Positions 58,295 through 59,850 of a stretch of DNA of 59,850 nucleotides are shown one piece after another (the stretch's first letter is position 1; every line of letters begins with the position of its first letter). The translations under genes and the position numbers were made by a program. The stretch is from Polaromonas sp. Its GTDB lineage: Bacteria > Pseudomonadota > Gammaproteobacteria > Burkholderiales > Burkholderiaceae_C. The DNA is taken from positions 1 through 59,850 of the forward strand of contig JANYGP010000084.1 in the NCBI GenBank assembly GCA_025362315.1, in the 5' to 3' direction. The notes beneath the pieces are model-generated. The model saw only the letters and a list, made by a program, of their open reading frames with translations. It was not told the DNA's origin and did not search any database.

Positions 58295-59587
58295 AGCCAG
58301 CAACAAGATCTCCTCCGCGACGCAATGCGCCGCCTCAACCTCACGCGCGACGCATTCTCCGAGCGGCTTGGCGTGCGCCGACGCGCCCTCGACACCTGGC
58401 TGCTGCCATCGGAGTCGAGCGAGTCGCGCGCCATGCCGGAGATGGTCGGCAAGTTCGTGGCGGAAATCCTGCAACGCGAAGCACTCGGAGCGGCAGCGGG
58501 ATCAACAAGCACAGACCAGCGCCCCCTTGTGCAACGCATCGCAGCCGAAGGCAAACCGCAACTGTTGTCTGTCGCGCAATTCGATCGCGGGAGCCTCGAA
58601 GACCTGTTCCAGGTCGCAGATGTGATGCAGCCGATCGCGCGCCGCCAAAAAGTCACGCGCATCCTCGAAGGGGCCGTCCTCGGCAGCCTGTTCTTCGAGG
58701 CCAGCACGCGAACGCGCGTGAGCTTCGGGGCGGCCTTTTGTCGGCTCGGCGGCACGGTGTGCGACACCACCGGATTCACCTTCTCTTCAATGGCCAAGGG
58801 CGAGTCGATCTACGACACCAGCCGCGTGATGAGCGGGTACGTCGATGCGCTGGTTGTCCGACATCCGGAGCAGGGTTCGGTGGCGGAGTTCGCACGCGCG
58901 ACCAACATTCCGGTCATCAATGCCGGCGATGGTCCGGGCGAACATCCGAGCCAGGCCGTGCTCGATCTCTACACGATTCAGCGCGAGTTCTCGCGCATGG
59001 GCAAGCTGGTCGACGGCACGCACATCGCGATGGTCGGCGACCTCAAATACGGCCGCACGGTGCATTCGCTGATCCGGCTGCTGTCGCTGTATCGCAACCT
59101 CAAGTTCACGCTGATCGCACCGCCGTCGCTAGAAATGCCGGCCTATCTGGTGGAGCTGGTGGCACAGAACGGTCACGTCATCGAGCAGACTTCATCGCTC
59201 GAGCAAGGGCTGCGCGGTGCCGACGTGGTCTACGCGACACGCGTCCAGAAAGAGCGCTTTGCAGAGGGCGAAGTGATGGAGGGCTACACGCCCGAGTTTC
59301 AGGTGCGCAAGGCACTGGTCGACGCAGTCTGCAAGCCCGACACCATCCTCATGCACCCGTTGCCGCGCGATGGGCGAGACGGCGCGAACGACTTGAGCAT
59401 CGACCTCAACCACGATCCGCGGCTGGCGATCTTCCGGCAGACAGACAACGGCATTCCGGTGCGCATGGCGCTCTTCGCGGTGCTGATGGGCGTGGACAAG
59501 CAGGTGGCGCGCTCGATGCGCGATGCCGGCTGGCGCTCGCCCGCGCACATCGGGCCGGACGACGCGGACTTCGACGGGCTGGACTGA
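58292..59587 (+). CDS. Aspartate carbamoyltransferase with N-terminal HTH-like domain
   Basis: A 431-residue protein. Residues 1-60 (LLRDAMRRLNLTRDAFSERL, then GVRRRALDTWLLP) resemble an XRE-like helix-turn-helix. From about residue 80 it is a carbamoyltransferase with FFEASTRTRVSFG (carbamoyl-phosphate loop), FSSMAKGESIYDT, NAGDGPGEHPSQAVLDLYTI, GDLKYGRTVHSL and MHPLPRDGRDGANDL. It would make carbamoyl-aspartate in pyrimidine synthesis. It differs from the usual short PyrB, and this long form is, to my memory, known in several betaproteobacteria. Start at 58,292 (MSQQQDLL). Upstream palindromes suggest self-regulation. Confidence 0.87.
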   Translation: MSQQQDLLRDAMRRLNLTRDAFSERLGVRRRALDTWLLPSESSESRAMPEMVGKFVAEILQREALGAAAGSTSTDQRPLVQRIAAEGKPQLLSVAQFDRGSLEDLFQVADVMQPIARRQKVTRILEGAVLGSLFFEASTRTRVSFGAAFCRLGGTVCDTTGFTFSSMAKGESIYDTSRVMSGYVDALVVRHPEQGSVAEFARATNIPVINAGDGPGEHPSQAVLDLYTIQREFSRMGKLVDGTHIAMVGDLKYGRTVHSLIRLLSLYRNLKFTLIAPPSLEMPAYLVELVAQNGHVIEQTSSLEQGLRGADVVYATRVQKERFAEGEVMEGYTPEFQVRKALVDAVCKPDTILMHPLPRDGRDGANDLSIDLNHDPRLAIFRQTDNGIPVRMALFAVLMGVDKQVARSMRDAGWRSPAHIGPDDADFDGLD

Positions 59588-59611
59588 ACGGAGCTGGTCT
59601 CAACCGGTCGC

Positions 59612-59850
59612 TCAAACCAGCGACTGCAGCCAAGCCACCGCTTGCTGCAACTCTGCCGGCCGAATCTCGTGCCCGCCCGGATAGTCGGCGCCCGACAACG
59701 CGATCGGCAGGTTGCCGACGAAGGCGCGCGTGTGCTCTGCAGCAGCCAGCGGAATCACGTTGTCCGCGGTGCCATGGCTGACCCACAACGCCTTGCCTTC
59801 GAATGCTTCACGCGGCGCCAAATGGCCTTCGATCTGCGGCAGCAAACGGC
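59612..59850 (-). CDS. Alpha/beta hydrolase (esterase/phospholipase type), C-terminal part
   Basis: The minus-strand frame ending at 59,612 runs off the right edge. It contains KALWVSHGTADNVIPLAAAEH, where HGTADNVIP carries the catalytic Asp of carboxylesterase/phospholipase-type hydrolases, and GGHEIRPAELQQAVAWL with the catalytic His. The nucleophile Ser lies outside the window. It converges on the aspartate carbamoyltransferase gene. Confidence 0.8.
   Translation of the reverse strand, partial: RLLPQIEGHLAPREAFEGKALWVSHGTADNVIPLAAAEHTRAFVGNLPIALSGADYPGGHEIRPAELQQAVAWLQSLV

Overview
The window looks like a chromosomal segment of a betaproteobacterium of the order Burkholderiales, most likely Comamonadaceae (Polaromonas/Rhodoferax-like). 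The grounds are gene content and order (guaB/guaA, smpB opposite ratA-rnfH, yajC-secD-secF, a glycine riboswitch before gcvT-gcvH-gcvP, DctPQM and TAXI-type binding proteins), moderate-to-high GC, and small dispersed repeats. This placement rests on recognition, not on a database search.

Region 1 (about 1-9,340) is a decayed accessory island. It starts with the N-terminus of a tyrosine integrase and a second, ruined integrase. Next comes a capsule-export ABC locus: kpsE is a frameshifted pseudogene, kpsM carries an in-frame stop, and kpsT is open but has lost its Walker B aspartate. A dTDP-L-rhamnose cassette follows (rfbB and rfbD intact, rfbA broken, rfbC intact), then a methyltransferase pseudogene and a degraded IS3-family element. 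Surface-polysaccharide export has clearly been lost here.

Region 2 (about 9,380-33,990) is housekeeping: tadA, a PaiB-like protein, a membrane protein with a degenerate GGDEF domain, guaB/guaA interleaved with two GIY-YIG-domain genes, smpB/ratA/rnfH, acyl-CoA and GST enzymes, a gtrA-GT2-ArnT-like lipid glycosylation operon, smg, a DUF1631 protein, and secF/secD/yajC.

Region 3 (about 34,000-50,820) carries a LivK-type binding protein, katG, two PIN-domain toxin modules, a thioesterase, an EamA transporter, an SDR, ETF-ubiquinone oxidoreductase, two tandem doubly membrane-anchored TAXI binding proteins, a DenD-like dehydrogenase and a complete DctPQM TRAP transporter. Region 4 (about 50,850-55,758) is the glycine cleavage operon behind a tandem glycine riboswitch.

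From about 54,980, inside gcvP at the conserved PLP-lysine motif, the sequence becomes visibly richer in GC and in CG/GATC words and stays so to the end (SDR, DUF3014 protein, flavin reductase, HTH-fused aspartate carbamoyltransferase, hydrolase). This is either a recombination joint or an assembly chimera.

The most striking signal is a dispersed element of about 50-60 bp, seen about 12 times between 1.1 and 54.1 kb. Six copies lie inside protein genes (rfbD, guaA, an acyl-CoA hydrolase, an EamA transporter, denD, gcvP) without breaking the frame. The four antisense copies are all read in the same frame and give a shared peptide of the form [R/W]-A-[Q/H]-x-A-[I/T]. guaA also holds a second in-frame insertion from an unrelated C-rich repeat. 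This resembles the behaviour of the Rickettsia palindromic elements.
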